Assembly (NCBI GenBank): GCA_013388805.1
Contig: JACAEO010000351.1
Coordinates: 1 to 46,134, forward strand
Length of the DNA stretch: 46,134 bases
Direction of reading: 5' to 3'
Source: Chloroflexota bacterium
Lineage (GTDB): Bacteria > Chloroflexota > Chloroflexia > Chloroflexales > Chloroflexaceae
The first letter of the stretch is position 1. Each line of letters begins with the position of its first letter. Shown piece by piece: positions 8,978-19,067 of this stretch. A program made the translations under genes and the position numbers. Under the pieces are notes generated by a model. The model was not told where the DNA came from. It saw nothing but the letters and a program-made list of their open reading frames with translations, and did no database searches.

Positions 8978-9350
8978 AGGCTTCCGGGGTGTGTTGCTCC
9001 CGTGCAGCTGCATAGCGCATCAACTCCATCTGGCGTAGCATCGCCTCGCCGATCTGCCACAGGATGATCGGCGTGCCGGAGGCGATAAAGTTGCGCCAGA
9101 CTGCCCCCTCGTAGAGGCGCCAGTCGAGCTGGGGGTGCCTGCGCGCCGCAAGGGCGACCGGGACCAGCGAAATCAATACACCACCCGCCACCTCAGCCCA
9201 GGTATGGTCGGGCTTGATCGGAAAGCGCCGCTCCAGATAGCCTAACGCTGCGGCATAGGCGGTGGCGATGCCCAGGACGGTGAGCGGCACGCCGATCGTC
9301 AGATCGTCGACGGCACGATGGTCGGTGGTTTCGGTACGAGACTCGATCAT
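8907..9350 (-). CDS. Small membrane protein of unknown function
   Basis: A 147-residue protein with two likely membrane segments near the N-terminus (LTIGVPLTVLGIATAYAAAL and EVAGGVLISLVPVALAA) and a third weaker one (FIASGTPIILWQIGEAML). The hydrophilic C-terminus is Ser- and Glu-rich. No family recognised; the size and topology recall small holin-like or DUF membrane proteins, but nothing supports a function. The ATG at 9350 has AAGGA nine bases upstream. The alternative ATG at 9386 lies in the -10 box and is rejected. The 3' end overlaps the helical-protein gene, suggesting a two-gene operon. Confidence 0.65.
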   Translation of the reverse strand: MIESRTETTDHRAVDDLTIGVPLTVLGIATAYAAALGYLERRFPIKPDHTWAEVAGGVLISLVPVALAARRHPQLDWRLYEGAVWRNFIASGTPIILWQIGEAMLRQMELMRYAAAREQHTPEAYADDSTALASRSGERAGSGDSGR

Positions 9351-9384
9351 TTGTCGGGTTCCTTTCGGGGTCTCGTAGGGTTGC

Positions 9385-9413
9385 ATTATACCGGATAAAG
9401 CGTCACTTGTCTA
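9385..9413 (-). promoter_or_regulatory. Promoter of the small membrane protein gene
   Basis: On the minus strand TAGACA (9413-9408), a 17-bp spacer and a perfect TATAAT (9390-9385). Transcription would start near 9378, about 28 nt before the ATG at 9350. Confidence 0.75.
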
Positions 9414-9672
9414 GCACCTGTGCGCACGTTCGGGCGACGTGATCATCCACACGCCGGGCTGCTATTGCCGGGTTCCTGGGTGGTTGCACCTCCTTTGCTG
9501 CTGATCGTTGCGCGCCATCCAGCGCCAGGGCCCGGCCCGGGCCAACCTGCGATGTCGAGCGCGCCATCTGAGCCGTACGTCCTGGTTGGCGCGCATACTA
9601 CTACATGTCGTAATAAAATGCAATCCCCTCTTGTCGTCTGGAATCAGCGGCGAACTTCCACCGCATGGGGGC
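9414..9672. other. Intergenic region between divergent promoters
   Basis: About 260 bases with no convincing gene on either strand. It separates the minus-strand membrane-protein promoter from the plus-strand promoter of the gasdermin operon. Only GC-rich, partly palindromic sequence (around 9525-9545) was noticed. Confidence 0.4.
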
Positions 9673-9701
9673 TTAACAAAGGCTGAACTACGTGCTATAG
9701 T
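9673..9701 (+). promoter_or_regulatory. Promoter of the MraZ-NACHT-CHAT-FtsZ-gasdermin operon
   Basis: TTAACA (9673-9678), a 17-bp spacer and TATAGT (9696-9701), the latter with an upstream GTGC that matches the extended -10 elements seen at other promoters in this window. Start of transcription is expected near 9708, giving a leader of about 100 nt before the MraZ-like ATG. It is the only good promoter seen between 9.4 and 19 kb on this strand. Confidence 0.75.
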
Positions 9702-9704
9702 AAC

Positions 9705-9767
9705 ACCCCATAAGAGACTAATAAAGACCCGATAACTCCTAAAGAGGCCCCTCACTGGCAGCCAGTG
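9705..9767 (+). promoter_or_regulatory. Candidate operator: 22-bp-spaced direct repeats and a palindrome in the operon leader
   Basis: ACCCCATAA (9705-9713) and ACCCGATAA (9727-9735) repeat with a 22-bp period, two helical turns, starting four bases after the -10 box. On the opposite strand each reads TTAT(G/C)GGGT. MraZ proteins bind short direct repeats such as TGGG arranged at helical spacing, so autoregulation by the first gene is plausible. A perfect 15-bp palindrome (CACTGGC-A-GCCAGTG, 9753-9767) follows. Confidence 0.5.
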
Positions 9768-9809
9768 CTCGACCCGGAGCAGCCCGTTCCATCTGCGTGG
9801 AGGTCAACG

Positions 9810-10253
9810 ATGATGCTCATTGGCACCTTTGAACTCGCCCTGGAGCCATCCGGCAGGCTCGTTCTGCCGCCCGCCTTTCGCTCTGCGATCGACGAGGGCC
9901 TGACCATCACCCGTGGCTTCGACCGCTGTCTGCAGGCCTTTCCCGGCGTAACCTGGCGCGCCCTGGCGCGTCGTGTCAGTGACCTGCCGCTGGCTGTCGA
10001 TGCTGCCCGCCACGCCCGCCGCCTGATCTTCGCCGCCGCCGCCGATCTCGCCCTCGATGCCACTGGCGCCCTGACCCTCCCGCGCCCGCTGCTGACCTAC
10101 GCCGAGCTCTCCTCCAGCGCCGTGCTCGTTGGCATGGAGTCCTTCTTTGAGATCTGGGCTCCCGAGGCCTGGCGGACGGCCAACGATCAGGTGCTGGCCT
10201 CCGTCGGCCGCTGGGCCGGGCCTGATCTGCCCCTGGCGATTGCGGCTATCTAA
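9810..10253 (+). CDS. MraZ-like transcriptional regulator (divergent)
   Basis: A 147-residue protein with the duplicated SpoVT/AbrB-type swapped-hairpin layout of MraZ, the regulator that heads the division and cell-wall (dcw) gene cluster in many bacteria. The N-terminal unit is good: (M)LIGTFE, SGRLVLPPAFR (residues 14-24) and TRGFDRCL. The second unit keeps the spacing and the final VGMESFFEIWAPEAW, but its DxxGR motif has become DATGA, losing the Arg. A GGAGG lies seven bases before the ATG at 9810; a second ATG follows directly. It sits at the head of an operon that also carries FtsZ, while the usual dcw partners mraW, ftsL, ftsI and mur genes are absent. I infer that it autoregulates the operon through the leader repeats. 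Confidence 0.8.
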   Translation: MMLIGTFELALEPSGRLVLPPAFRSAIDEGLTITRGFDRCLQAFPGVTWRALARRVSDLPLAVDAARHARRLIFAAAADLALDATGALTLPRPLLTYAELSSSAVLVGMESFFEIWAPEAWRTANDQVLASVGRWAGPDLPLAIAAI

Positions 10254-10305
10254 TGCACTGAGCAGCGTCTACCGACGCCGATCGATCGAGCCCTGAGGAG
10301 GCCCT

Positions 10306-10527
10306 ATGCCAGCTCCCGCGCACCCACCCGCCCGCGTCAGCGAACACCCCGCCGGCAGCGCCGCCATTGCCCGCGCCCGCCTGCACCACGCCCTGGCCCG
10401 CGACCGCGCTCGTTCGCCCCTGGTCGCCCCCGCCGAGCTGCTCGCCAGCCTGCTCGCTGAGCCGCCCCCCGCGCTGCGCGACCAGCTGCTGCCCGAGGGT
10501 CTGCCGTCAGCGCGGGGGGGGCAATGA
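10306..10527 (+). CDS. Small helical protein of unknown function (73 aa)
   Basis: Seventy-three residues, rich in Ala, Pro, Arg and Leu, with two likely helices (about 18-36 and 42-62). No family recognised. It is a real gene by context: a strong GAGGAGG lies four bases before the ATG, and its TGA overlaps the ATG of the NACHT gene by four bases (ATGA at 10524-10527). Translational coupling suggests that it is made in proportion to the NACHT protein, as an adaptor or small inhibitor would be. Too little sequence signal is present to choose. Confidence 0.65.
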   Translation: MPAPAHPPARVSEHPAGSAAIARARLHHALARDRARSPLVAPAELLASLLAEPPPALRDQLLPEGLPSARGGQ

Positions 10528-13500
10528 GTGACCTGGCTGCTGCCCTCGGCGCCGACCTTGCGGCGGTCGCCGCTGCGCTCGCCGACGCGGCTGCCGCCGA
10601 GCCTGCGGCGACGCCGTTGCAGCCACGGCTCAGCGGCCTGGCCACGCTCGCCAGCGGGCCACACGCCCACGCCTTCGTGCGCGCCGTGGCCCAGGCCGAG
10701 GGCCGTCTGCGGCGCGAGCACCCCGCCGCTGCTGCGCCGCTGCTCGCCCTGCTCGCCGACCAGCGCCCGGCTGCCAGCCGGCTGCGCGCTGCAGCGATCG
10801 AGGAGCTGTTGCTTGCCGGCGAGCCCGATCTCGCCCGCCTGGTCGAGCTCTATCGCCGCGATCTGCGCGCCGCCCTGGCCGCCAGCGGCAGCGAGCCGCC
10901 GCCTTGGCGCCTGCTTGGCCCGGCCCTGCTGCGCTTCCTCGGCGAGTTGCTGCCCGCCGCGATCGGCGAGCAGCCGCGCCTGCGCCGTAGTCTGCCCTCC
11001 GAGGCCGAGCGCGCCCTGATCGACCAGCTGCGTGCCGCCTGGGCCGAGCCGCTGCCCACCCTCGGCGAGCAGTTCGGCCAGAGTATCCTCGCCAGCGCTG
11101 GCGCCGCGATTAGCCAGGTGCAGCAGACCATCGTCCATGGCGATCTCTACACCCTGCCCGGCGCGCCCCAGCCCGATCTGCCCCTGCTCTACACCCGCTA
11201 CCGCGCCTTTGTCGTCGAGAGCTTCGGGGCGCTGGATTTCCGCGGTGTGCTGCAGCTCCAGGCCGCTACCCGGATCAGCCTCGAGCAGATCTACATCCCG
11301 ATCTGTGGGCGGGCGCATCACGATGAGCGTGGGCCGGGCGCCCCCCTGGCCACGCTCCATGACTTTGTGCGCGAACAGCCGCTGCTCGTCGTGCTCGGCG
11401 ATCCCGGCAGCGGCAAGAGTACCCTGGTGCGCTACTTGCTGCTCACCCTGACCCGCGGCGACCCCCGGCGCGGCCTGGGCCTCGACCCGCTCTGGCTGCC
11501 GATCTTCTTCCCCGTCGCCGCCTTTGCCGCCGCGCGCGCCCAGCCCGGTGGCGCCGACCTCTCGCCGTTCGCCTATCTCAGCACGTACTATAGTGGCCTC
11601 TCGCAGCCCGACTATGGCCCGCTCTTCGCCCGCGCCCTGACCCTGGGCCGCGCCCTGGTGCTCTTCGATGGCCTCGATGAGGTCCGCGACGACCGGCAGG
11701 CCATCGTTCACTCGCTCGAGGCCTTCGTGCGCGAGTGGGACGCCGTGGGCAACCGCTTTGTCGCAACCTCGCGCATCGTTGGCTATAGCGACGCGCCGCT
11801 CGACGCGAGCCTGTTTGCCGTGGTCACCATTCAGCCCCTGGCCGACGAGCAGATCCACGCCTTTATCGAGCGCTGGAGTCGCGCCTATGCCGCCCTGGGC
11901 GAGCCGGCCACTCCCTCCGGCGGTGACCTGCTCCACGACCTGATGCGTGAGGCCGCCAGCTCCGAGCTCGAGCGCCGCGTCGCCGAACGGGTTGCCTCGC
12001 TCAGCCAGGCGGTCTTCGCCGATCCCCAGGTGACCGATCTGGCCCGTAACCCGCTGCTGCTCACTATCCTTGCGCTCATCCACAATCAGGGTGCCCGTCT
12101 GCCCGACCGTCGCGCGGATCTCTACCGGCTCTGTGTCGAGGCGCTGGCCGAGACCTGGAACCGCACCCGCTCGCTCTCGGGCCGCCCGGTCGATGTGCTG
12201 CTCGGTGATGAGCAGATCGATGAGCGCTTTGTCGTCAATGTCCTCGGCCCGGTGGCGCTCTGGCTCCACGGTGAGCGCGCCGGCGGGCTGATCGACCAGG
12301 ATGAGCTGGAACGCCACATCGCCGCGACCCTGGCCCAGAGCGACGGTGTCCCTCGCCGCCGGGCCCGTTGCCTTGCCCGGGCGTTCATCGAGCTCATGCG
12401 CCGTGACACCGGATTGTTGATCGAGCGCGGCCATCGCCGTTTCGCCTTCCTGCACCTGACCTTCGAGGAGTACCTCGCCGCGCGCGGTCTGCTCGAGTCG
12501 GTCGTGGTTGAGCATCCCGACGACCTGCTCCAGAGTTACGCCGCCGATCCCCGCTGGCACGAGGTGCTGCGCCTGGCCATCGCCGCGGCGTCGCAGCGCG
12601 AGGCCCAGCGCCTGCTGCTGACCATGCTTGCCGCGCCCGCCACGGGCGAGCAGCGCGGTCTGCCCACCGTGCTCGTGGGCGAGTGTCTGTGTGACGCCGG
12701 GCGTAACGGAGCCGGCGGCCGGGCCTGGGAGGCCGGGATCGCCGCGCTGCTCACCGTGGTGGCCGACCCGGCCGTGCCGCTGGCCACGCGCGTGGCGGCA
12801 GGGACGGTGCTCGGGCGCCTCGGCGACCCGCGCCAGCTCGACCCGAACACCGGCCGCGCCCGCGGCGCAAGTGGCGCGGCGGTGCCCGATTACTGGTGTG
12901 ACGTAGCTGCCGGCCCCTTCTGGCACGGCGACGAGCGGCTGCGACGTGGCCGGCGGCTGGCCATCCGCCAGGTCGAGTTGCCCTACGCCTTTCGCCTGGC
13001 CCGCTACCCGGTGAGCAATGCCGAGTTCGCCCGCTTCATCGACGCCGGCGGCTACCACGACCCTCGCTGGTGGACGCAGGCGGGCTGGACCTTCATCAGC
13101 CCCGCTGGCCGCCGCTCGCCCCCGGAGCAGCCGGGCACGCCGATCGGCCAGCCGGGGCTCTGGGGTGTAGCACCCTACAACACCCCTGCGCAACCGGTGG
13201 TTGGCGTCTCGTGGTACGAGGCGGCGGCCTACGGCGCCTGGCTCACCGCCGCGGGGCGCGCTGCTGGCTGGCTCTACCCGGGCGAGTGTCTGCGCCTGCC
13301 CACCGCGCTCGAATGGGAGCGGGCCGCGCGCCACCTCGACCAGCGGATCTATCCCTGGGGTGACCAGCCCCCCGACGCCGAGCGCGCCAATTTCGACGGC
13401 GCCGGCCTGCGCGCCCCCGCGCCGCTTGGCTGTTTCCCCGCCGGGGCGGCCGTCTGTGGCGCCCTCGACCTGGCCGGCAATGTTTGGGAGTGGACCTGCA

Positions 13501-13697
13501 GCCTCGCCGATGCCCTGGACGCGCCGCGGCCCTGCGCCGACGTTGCCCCCGGCGAGACGCCGGCGATCAAGGGTGGCGCCTTCAACTGGGAGGCCGATGC
13601 CCTGCGCTGTGGGGCCCACTACTGGTTCCACCCCGGTCAGCGCCACAACCTGCTCGGCTTCCGCCTCGTCTGGGTCGCCGCCACGGAGGAGCCATGA
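10524..13697 (+). CDS. NACHT NTPase with C-terminal FGE/SUMF1-like domain
   Basis: A 1057-residue STAND ATPase. Residues 1-210 are helical and unassigned. Residues 230-270 (ESFGALDFRG through QIYIPI) are the usual lead-in to NACHT. The P-loop is GDPGSGKST (292-300) and the Walker B region is LFDGLDE (380-386), the diagnostic NACHT signature, followed by a sensor-1-like ATSR. Residues from about 787 to the end form a formylglycine-generating-enzyme/C-type-lectin fold (YPVSNAEFARF, PVVGVSWYEAAAY, RLPTALEWERAA, LAGNVWEWT, GFRLVW). Where true FGE enzymes carry the two copper-binding cysteines, this one reads GGAFNWEADALRCG, so it is probably a ligand-binding rather than catalytic domain. In known bacterial NACHT defence proteins the C-terminus senses and the partner kills; the coupled CHAT protease fits that role. 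Confidence 0.93.
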   Translation: MSDLAAALGADLAAVAAALADAAAAEPAATPLQPRLSGLATLASGPHAHAFVRAVAQAEGRLRREHPAAAAPLLALLADQRPAASRLRAAAIEELLLAGEPDLARLVELYRRDLRAALAASGSEPPPWRLLGPALLRFLGELLPAAIGEQPRLRRSLPSEAERALIDQLRAAWAEPLPTLGEQFGQSILASAGAAISQVQQTIVHGDLYTLPGAPQPDLPLLYTRYRAFVVESFGALDFRGVLQLQAATRISLEQIYIPICGRAHHDERGPGAPLATLHDFVREQPLLVVLGDPGSGKSTLVRYLLLTLTRGDPRRGLGLDPLWLPIFFPVAAFAAARAQPGGADLSPFAYLSTYYSGLSQPDYGPLFARALTLGRALVLFDGLDEVRDDRQAIVHSLEAFVREWDAVGNRFVATSRIVGYSDAPLDASLFAVVTIQPLADEQIHAFIERWSRAYAALGEPATPSGGDLLHDLMREAASSELERRVAERVASLSQAVFADPQVTDLARNPLLLTILALIHNQGARLPDRRADLYRLCVEALAETWNRTRSLSGRPVDVLLGDEQIDERFVVNVLGPVALWLHGERAGGLIDQDELERHIAATLAQSDGVPRRRARCLARAFIELMRRDTGLLIERGHRRFAFLHLTFEEYLAARGLLESVVVEHPDDLLQSYAADPRWHEVLRLAIAAASQREAQRLLLTMLAAPATGEQRGLPTVLVGECLCDAGRNGAGGRAWEAGIAALLTVVADPAVPLATRVAAGTVLGRLGDPRQLDPNTGRARGASGAAVPDYWCDVAAGPFWHGDERLRRGRRLAIRQVELPYAFRLARYPVSNAEFARFIDAGGYHDPRWWTQAGWTFISPAGRRSPPEQPGTPIGQPGLWGVAPYNTPAQPVVGVSWYEAAAYGAWLTAAGRAAGWLYPGECLRLPTALEWERAARHLDQRIYPWGDQPPDAERANFDGAGLRAPAPLGCFPAGAAVCGALDLAGNVWEWTCSLADALDAPRPCADVAPGETPAIKGGAFNWEADALRCGAHYWFHPGQRHNLLGFRLVWVAATEEP

Positions 13698-15064
13698 CCG
13701 TCAGCCCCGAGCCTGTCAGTCTACGCCTGGTCTTCGCGCCCGTCGCCGAGGGCGCCGTCCTGCGCTGGGAGGCCGCGGTGCTCGGCGTGCGCACCAGCCG
13801 GATCCGCAACCCCGTGCCCGCCGCTGAGCTGGCCCTGGTGCTGCGCGCGCTCGATGTGCTCCAGGACCCCGCCTACCCCCAGGCCTGGAATGCCGACCAG
13901 GCGCGCCACTTCAGCTTCACGGCCGAGGAGCAGTCGTGCCTGGCCGCACTTGACCTCTGGAGCGACGCCGAGCGGGTGCCCGCCAACGCACCGCGGCGCG
14001 TCGGGCGGCGGCTCTTCCGCGCGCTCACCGCCGACCCCGTCGCCGCCCAGGCGCTCGCGACGGTTCGCGACCACGCGACGGCCCTCGGCCAGCCGCTGGC
14101 CCTGGAGCTCTGCTTCCCGCCCGGCGCGACCGCGCTGGCCGCACTCCCGTGGGAGTTGCTCTGGGACGACGGGCCGCTGCCGTTGCTGCTTGGCGCCGGC
14201 GTGATCGGCGGCATCGCGCGCCGGCTTGATCTGCCGCAGGCGCTGCCACCGGCCCGCCGCGCGAGTGGCCCGCTGCGCATTCTCGCCATCTCACCGCAGG
14301 CCGGCATCGCTGCGGAGCTGCGCCAGGTCGAGCGGGCCGCCCGGCTGGAAGCCTGGCAGCCCCTCGTCGCTGCGGGGCGCGCGGTGATCAACGAGGTGGA
14401 GCCGGCCAGCCGGGTGGCCCTGGTGCAGGCGCTCGGTGTCGGCGCGCCGCCCGATGTGATCCACTTCTACGGCCACGGGCGCTATCTCGCCGGTGAAGGG
14501 GCGCTGCTGCTCGATGATGGGCCGGGCAGCGCCTGGACGCCCGCCTCGACGCTGGCCGCCCTCTTCGGCGGCGTCTCGCTCGTCGTCTTGCAGGCCTGTC
14601 AGGGCGCCATGCTCGGCCCCGGCGAGCCACTGCTTGCCGGCGTCGCCCAGGCGCTCTGCGCAGCCGGCGTGCCCGCCGTGCTCGGGATGCAGTTCACCGT
14701 GCGCGCCTATGCGGCCACCAGGGCTGCCGCGGTGCTCTACCAGGCGCTGGCCGCCGGGCGCAGCCTGCAGGATGCGCTGGCGCTCGCCCGCCGTGCGCTC
14801 TTCGTCGAAGAGCGTGACCGGGCCTCCTGGTTCGTGCCCGCGCTCTATCTGCGTGACCGGGCCAGTGGCGCCTTCTACCTCCGGCCGTCCGTCGCCACCA
14901 CCCGGCCCGACCCAAGCGCGCCACCCGCGGCGCGGCAGACCGTGCTGGCCCGCGGCGGGGTCATCCGCGCATTGCGCATCCAGGGCCGCGCCGGCTCTGC
15001 GCAGCGGGTGGTCGCCCTCGATGGCGGGCGCATCAGTGGCGTAACGATCGAGGACCGTACATAA
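13694..15064 (+). CDS. CHAT-domain protease (caspase-like)
   Basis: A 456-residue caspase-HetF-associated-with-TPR (CHAT) peptidase, clan CD. The N-terminal part (to about 170) ends in the typical LPWELLWDD. The catalytic pair is intact: His261 in HFYGHGR and Cys302 in LQACQGA. GMQFTVR and the FVPALYLR strand follow, as in active CHAT proteases. The last 60 residues are a Pro-rich linker and a short beta-rich tail (GRISGVTIEDRT). No TPR repeats are present, so recruitment must come from elsewhere, probably the NACHT protein. The ATG overlaps the NACHT stop by four bases and has GGAGGA close upstream. The longer frame from 13484 lies inside the NACHT gene and is rejected. The likely substrate is the gasdermin four genes away (inference). 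Confidence 0.93.
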   Translation: MTVSPEPVSLRLVFAPVAEGAVLRWEAAVLGVRTSRIRNPVPAAELALVLRALDVLQDPAYPQAWNADQARHFSFTAEEQSCLAALDLWSDAERVPANAPRRVGRRLFRALTADPVAAQALATVRDHATALGQPLALELCFPPGATALAALPWELLWDDGPLPLLLGAGVIGGIARRLDLPQALPPARRASGPLRILAISPQAGIAAELRQVERAARLEAWQPLVAAGRAVINEVEPASRVALVQALGVGAPPDVIHFYGHGRYLAGEGALLLDDGPGSAWTPASTLAALFGGVSLVVLQACQGAMLGPGEPLLAGVAQALCAAGVPAVLGMQFTVRAYAATRAAAVLYQALAAGRSLQDALALARRALFVEERDRASWFVPALYLRDRASGAFYLRPSVATTRPDPSAPPAARQTVLARGGVIRALRIQGRAGSAQRVVALDGGRISGVTIEDRT

Positions 15065-15104
15065 TCGCGGCCCCCCGTTGACCAGCTCGAGGGAGAACAC
15101 CTGC

Positions 15105-16968
15105 ATGCAGATCGAATGGCTCGAGATGACCCGCCGTCACTACCAGCCCGGATCACCAGGCCGGGTGCGTATGGTTGTGCTCCATGCCACCGCCGGGCGC
15201 GCCCCGGGCGACCTGGGCTGGCTGCGCAAAGGCGGCGATGAGCGCCGCCCCGTCTCCGTCCACTACTACATCGACAAGACCGGCCGCATCGTCCAGCTGG
15301 TCAAGGAGGATGACATCGCCTGGCATGCCGGCAAGAGCACCTGGGCCGTCGATGGCCGGGTGATCCAGAACTGCAACACCGTCTCGATCGGCATCGAGCT
15401 GGAGAACCTCAACTCGGGCCGCGATCCCTACCCCGAGGCCCAGTACGCCGCCGCCCTGGCGCTCACCCGCGACCTGGTGCGCCGCCACAACGTGCCCCGC
15501 GGCCAGCTGGTGCGCCACCTCGACATCGCCCCTGGCCGCAAGACCGATCCGGCCGGCTTCCCCTGGCAGCGCTTCGTCAGCGAAGTCTACGCCGGCATAC
15601 CCGGCGCGAGCGACGATCCGCAGGAGCACCTGCGCGCACTGATGCACGACCTGGCCTACCGGGCCGCGGGTGGCGCGCTACCGGCCGCCTGGCCCCTCTT
15701 TGCTGCCGCCCGCGCTGCCGGGCTCGGCATGCCGGTCGCCGCCATCAGTGGCCGGCCACTCGTGCCCAATGCGCCCGCTGCCCAGGACGACCGCGACCGG
15801 GCCGTGCGTCTGCGCGGCCAGCCGCCGCTGCTCGTTGAAGTCTATGCCCGTGACCTGCTCTACGCCCCGGTCATGGGTGAGGACGACGCGTCCCCCGCGC
15901 CGGCGGCAGCCCGGCGCCTCAGCGACACCCCGCCCGGGGCGCTGCGTGATGAGTTGATCAGGCTGATGTTCCGCACCGCCGACCTGGTCAACGGCTTTCA
16001 GCCCGGCTGGGCCTTCCACCAGTACTGGCTCGCCCACGCCGCCGAACTTGGGGCGCCGGTCGGCCCGAACCACCGCATCGTGCTCGCTGGCAGGGCCTAT
16101 GCCTGCCAGCACTTCGCCCTCGACAGCCTCTGCTCACCAGTGGGCGACTGGCGCACGATCTACCGGCTGGGCGAGCTCAGCGGTGTGACCGCTGGCCTCG
16201 ACCTGCCGGGCGCGATCGCCCTGCGCGGCGCGCTGCTCGACGATCTCTACCGGGCACGCACCGCGCGCCGCTACGACCCCGCGGCGCTGCTCACGCGCCA
16301 CGCCGAGTCGCGTCGCCTCGGCGCCCCCCTCGCTCCGCCCGAGGTGGCGATGATCGAGGGTCAGCCCTACCTGCTCACGCCCTATGCGCTCGACGTGCTG
16401 GCCTGCCGGCTGCCGCGCCTGAACTGGCCCCTCGAGCAGCAACTCCCCGCCGAGACGACCGTCAGTGCCCTGAGCGAGGCGCTGGTCACCCTCGGCGCCC
16501 CGGCGAGCCTTGGCCCGGGCGCGCTGCTCGGCGCACCCGGCACGTCCACCCTGCTCGACCTGAGCCTCTATGCCCCGGCGCGCCGCATCCGCGCCAGCCC
16601 CGGGCCCGATACGCTGCTGATCTGCGATGCGCCCGGCCCCGCCGCCGCCGACCTGCGCTACGAAGCCGATGCCGCCCGCTGGCACTATTACGTCGAGACC
16701 GGTGGCATGATCTATCGCCTGCGCGATGAGCGTTACGCGGCCGCTGCCGCCCCCGGCGCGGATCTGGCTGAACGCGCGGTGGTCGTTGCCGTCGAGGGTG
16801 GTGCCGCCAGCGCCGGCCTGATGCAGCGCGCCGCCCTCGTCTGGCTCGTCCGTACCCTATCCACCGGCCTGCGCATCGCCCCGCAACGGGTGCACGCCTT
16901 CAGCCCCGCACCCGTGCCGCTGGACCGCCAGGAACCTGCTCTGATTGCTGAAGGGGGAGACAACGACC

Positions 16969-16976
<8 letters not shown>
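15105..16976 (+). CDS. N-acetylmuramoyl-L-alanine amidase (type 2/PGRP) with a second degenerate amidase-like domain
   Basis: A 623-residue zinc amidase that would cut the bond between MurNAc and the stem peptide. Domain 1 (20-160) has the expected ligands His27 (VVLHATAG), His138 (VRHLD) and Asp148 (KTDP), with catalytic Tyr54 or Tyr55 and Lys146. The middle (about 205-440) holds three related segments of the form LGxP...G(R/Q)xY...FxxD.L, probably wall-binding repeats (205-256, 315-349, 405-440). Residues 500-605 resemble domain 1 again (WHYYVETGGMIYRL matches VHYYIDKTGRIVQL), but the first zinc His is gone. No signal peptide or membrane segment is present, so it should stay in the cytosol, like a phage endolysin. 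AGGGAG lies nine bases before the ATG. The gene overlaps ftsZ by eight bases. Confidence 0.88.
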
Positions 16977-18197
<1,221 letters not shown>

Positions 18198-18201
<4 letters not shown>

Positions 18202-19067
18202 GCAGCATCGGTCTCTGCCGCGAGGACCCCCTGGTCAGCCTGGTCCACGACCTGTTCGGCGCCAACATCGTGCGCGTGCCCGACGCCCGGGTGCGCCCGC
18301 TCTCCGTGGTCGTCCACCGCGGCGGACGCAGCTTCTTCCGTGGGGCGCTGCTGCCCCTGCTCACCGACGCGCGCCCGCTCGGCCTCCAGCCCGAGGAGAC
18401 GGAGCTGGTCGACATCTCGGGGCGCCGCTCACGCCGCGTGACCCTCGATCTGGGCCTGCACATCCTGCGCGGCTTCCTGAAGGGCTTCGGGCTGCCTACC
18501 GCCGAGCTGACCAGCGGAATCGAGGGCGCGACCCACCTGCAGTTTGCCTTCCCCGATGTTCGCCGCCTCGCGCTCGATGTCAACGCCCTGGGCTGGGCCC
18601 TGGCGGGGCGGCGGATCGACCGTGGCAACCCGGCGGCCGCTATCCTCTTCGACGAGCCGACCTATGCCCTGCTGCTGATCGACTCGGTGCTCATCAGCCG
18701 CCACATCACCGTGGTCCTGAGCGGAGCCAGGGGGCAGCGCCTCAACGTCGACGTCACCGTGCTGCAGCAGGTCATCGCCGAGCTTGGCGGCCAGGTTGGC
18801 GCCGCAGCCGAGGGCGAGGTCGAGCTGACGCTGGAGAGCCCCCACGCGCTCACCTTCGCCTTCTCCTGTGTGCGGCTGTTCTTCGACGCCGAGGGCCAGA
18901 TCAGCAGCGTGCCCCCCGACCACAGCCGGCGCACGCTCGGCATCGCCGATCATCCCGACGAACTCATCGTCCGGCCCTCGCCCGACCGCATCCTGCTCAG
19001 CGCGCGCCCGGGCCTGCTGGTCTGGGATCCCTGCCCGGCGCCGCAGGACGCCGTGGTTATACCGTAG
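18198..19067 (+). CDS. Bacterial gasdermin-like pore-forming protein
   Basis: A 289-residue protein matching the bacterial gasdermin pattern from end to end. It has an N-terminal DPLVSLVHDLFGANIVRVP followed by (R)VRPLSVV, then VDISGRRS and LDLGLHILRGFLKGFG (84-98), LQFAFPDV (114-121), YALLLIDSVLISRHITV (156-172) and LTFAFSCVRLFFDAEG (218-233). Cys7 lies where bacterial gasdermins carry a palmitoylated N-terminal Cys. About 55 residues follow the last core strand, longer than the usual autoinhibitory tail, and would be removed by the protease. Known gasdermins form very large inner-membrane pores after such cleavage and kill the cell. The start has AGGAG upstream and overlaps the ftsZ stop (ATGA). 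The 3' end overlaps the opposite-strand gene by 11 bases. The call rests on pattern recognition, not on a search. Confidence 0.8.

Noticed and set aside
10269-13646. 1125-residue open frame on the minus strand
   Set aside because: It lies opposite the NACHT-FGE gene, which has clear motifs. The frame is open only because of high GC content and shows no domain.
12882-13697. Diversity-generating retroelement target
   Set aside because: The fold is right, but no reverse transcriptase, template repeat or accessory gene was found in the window; kept only as a check.
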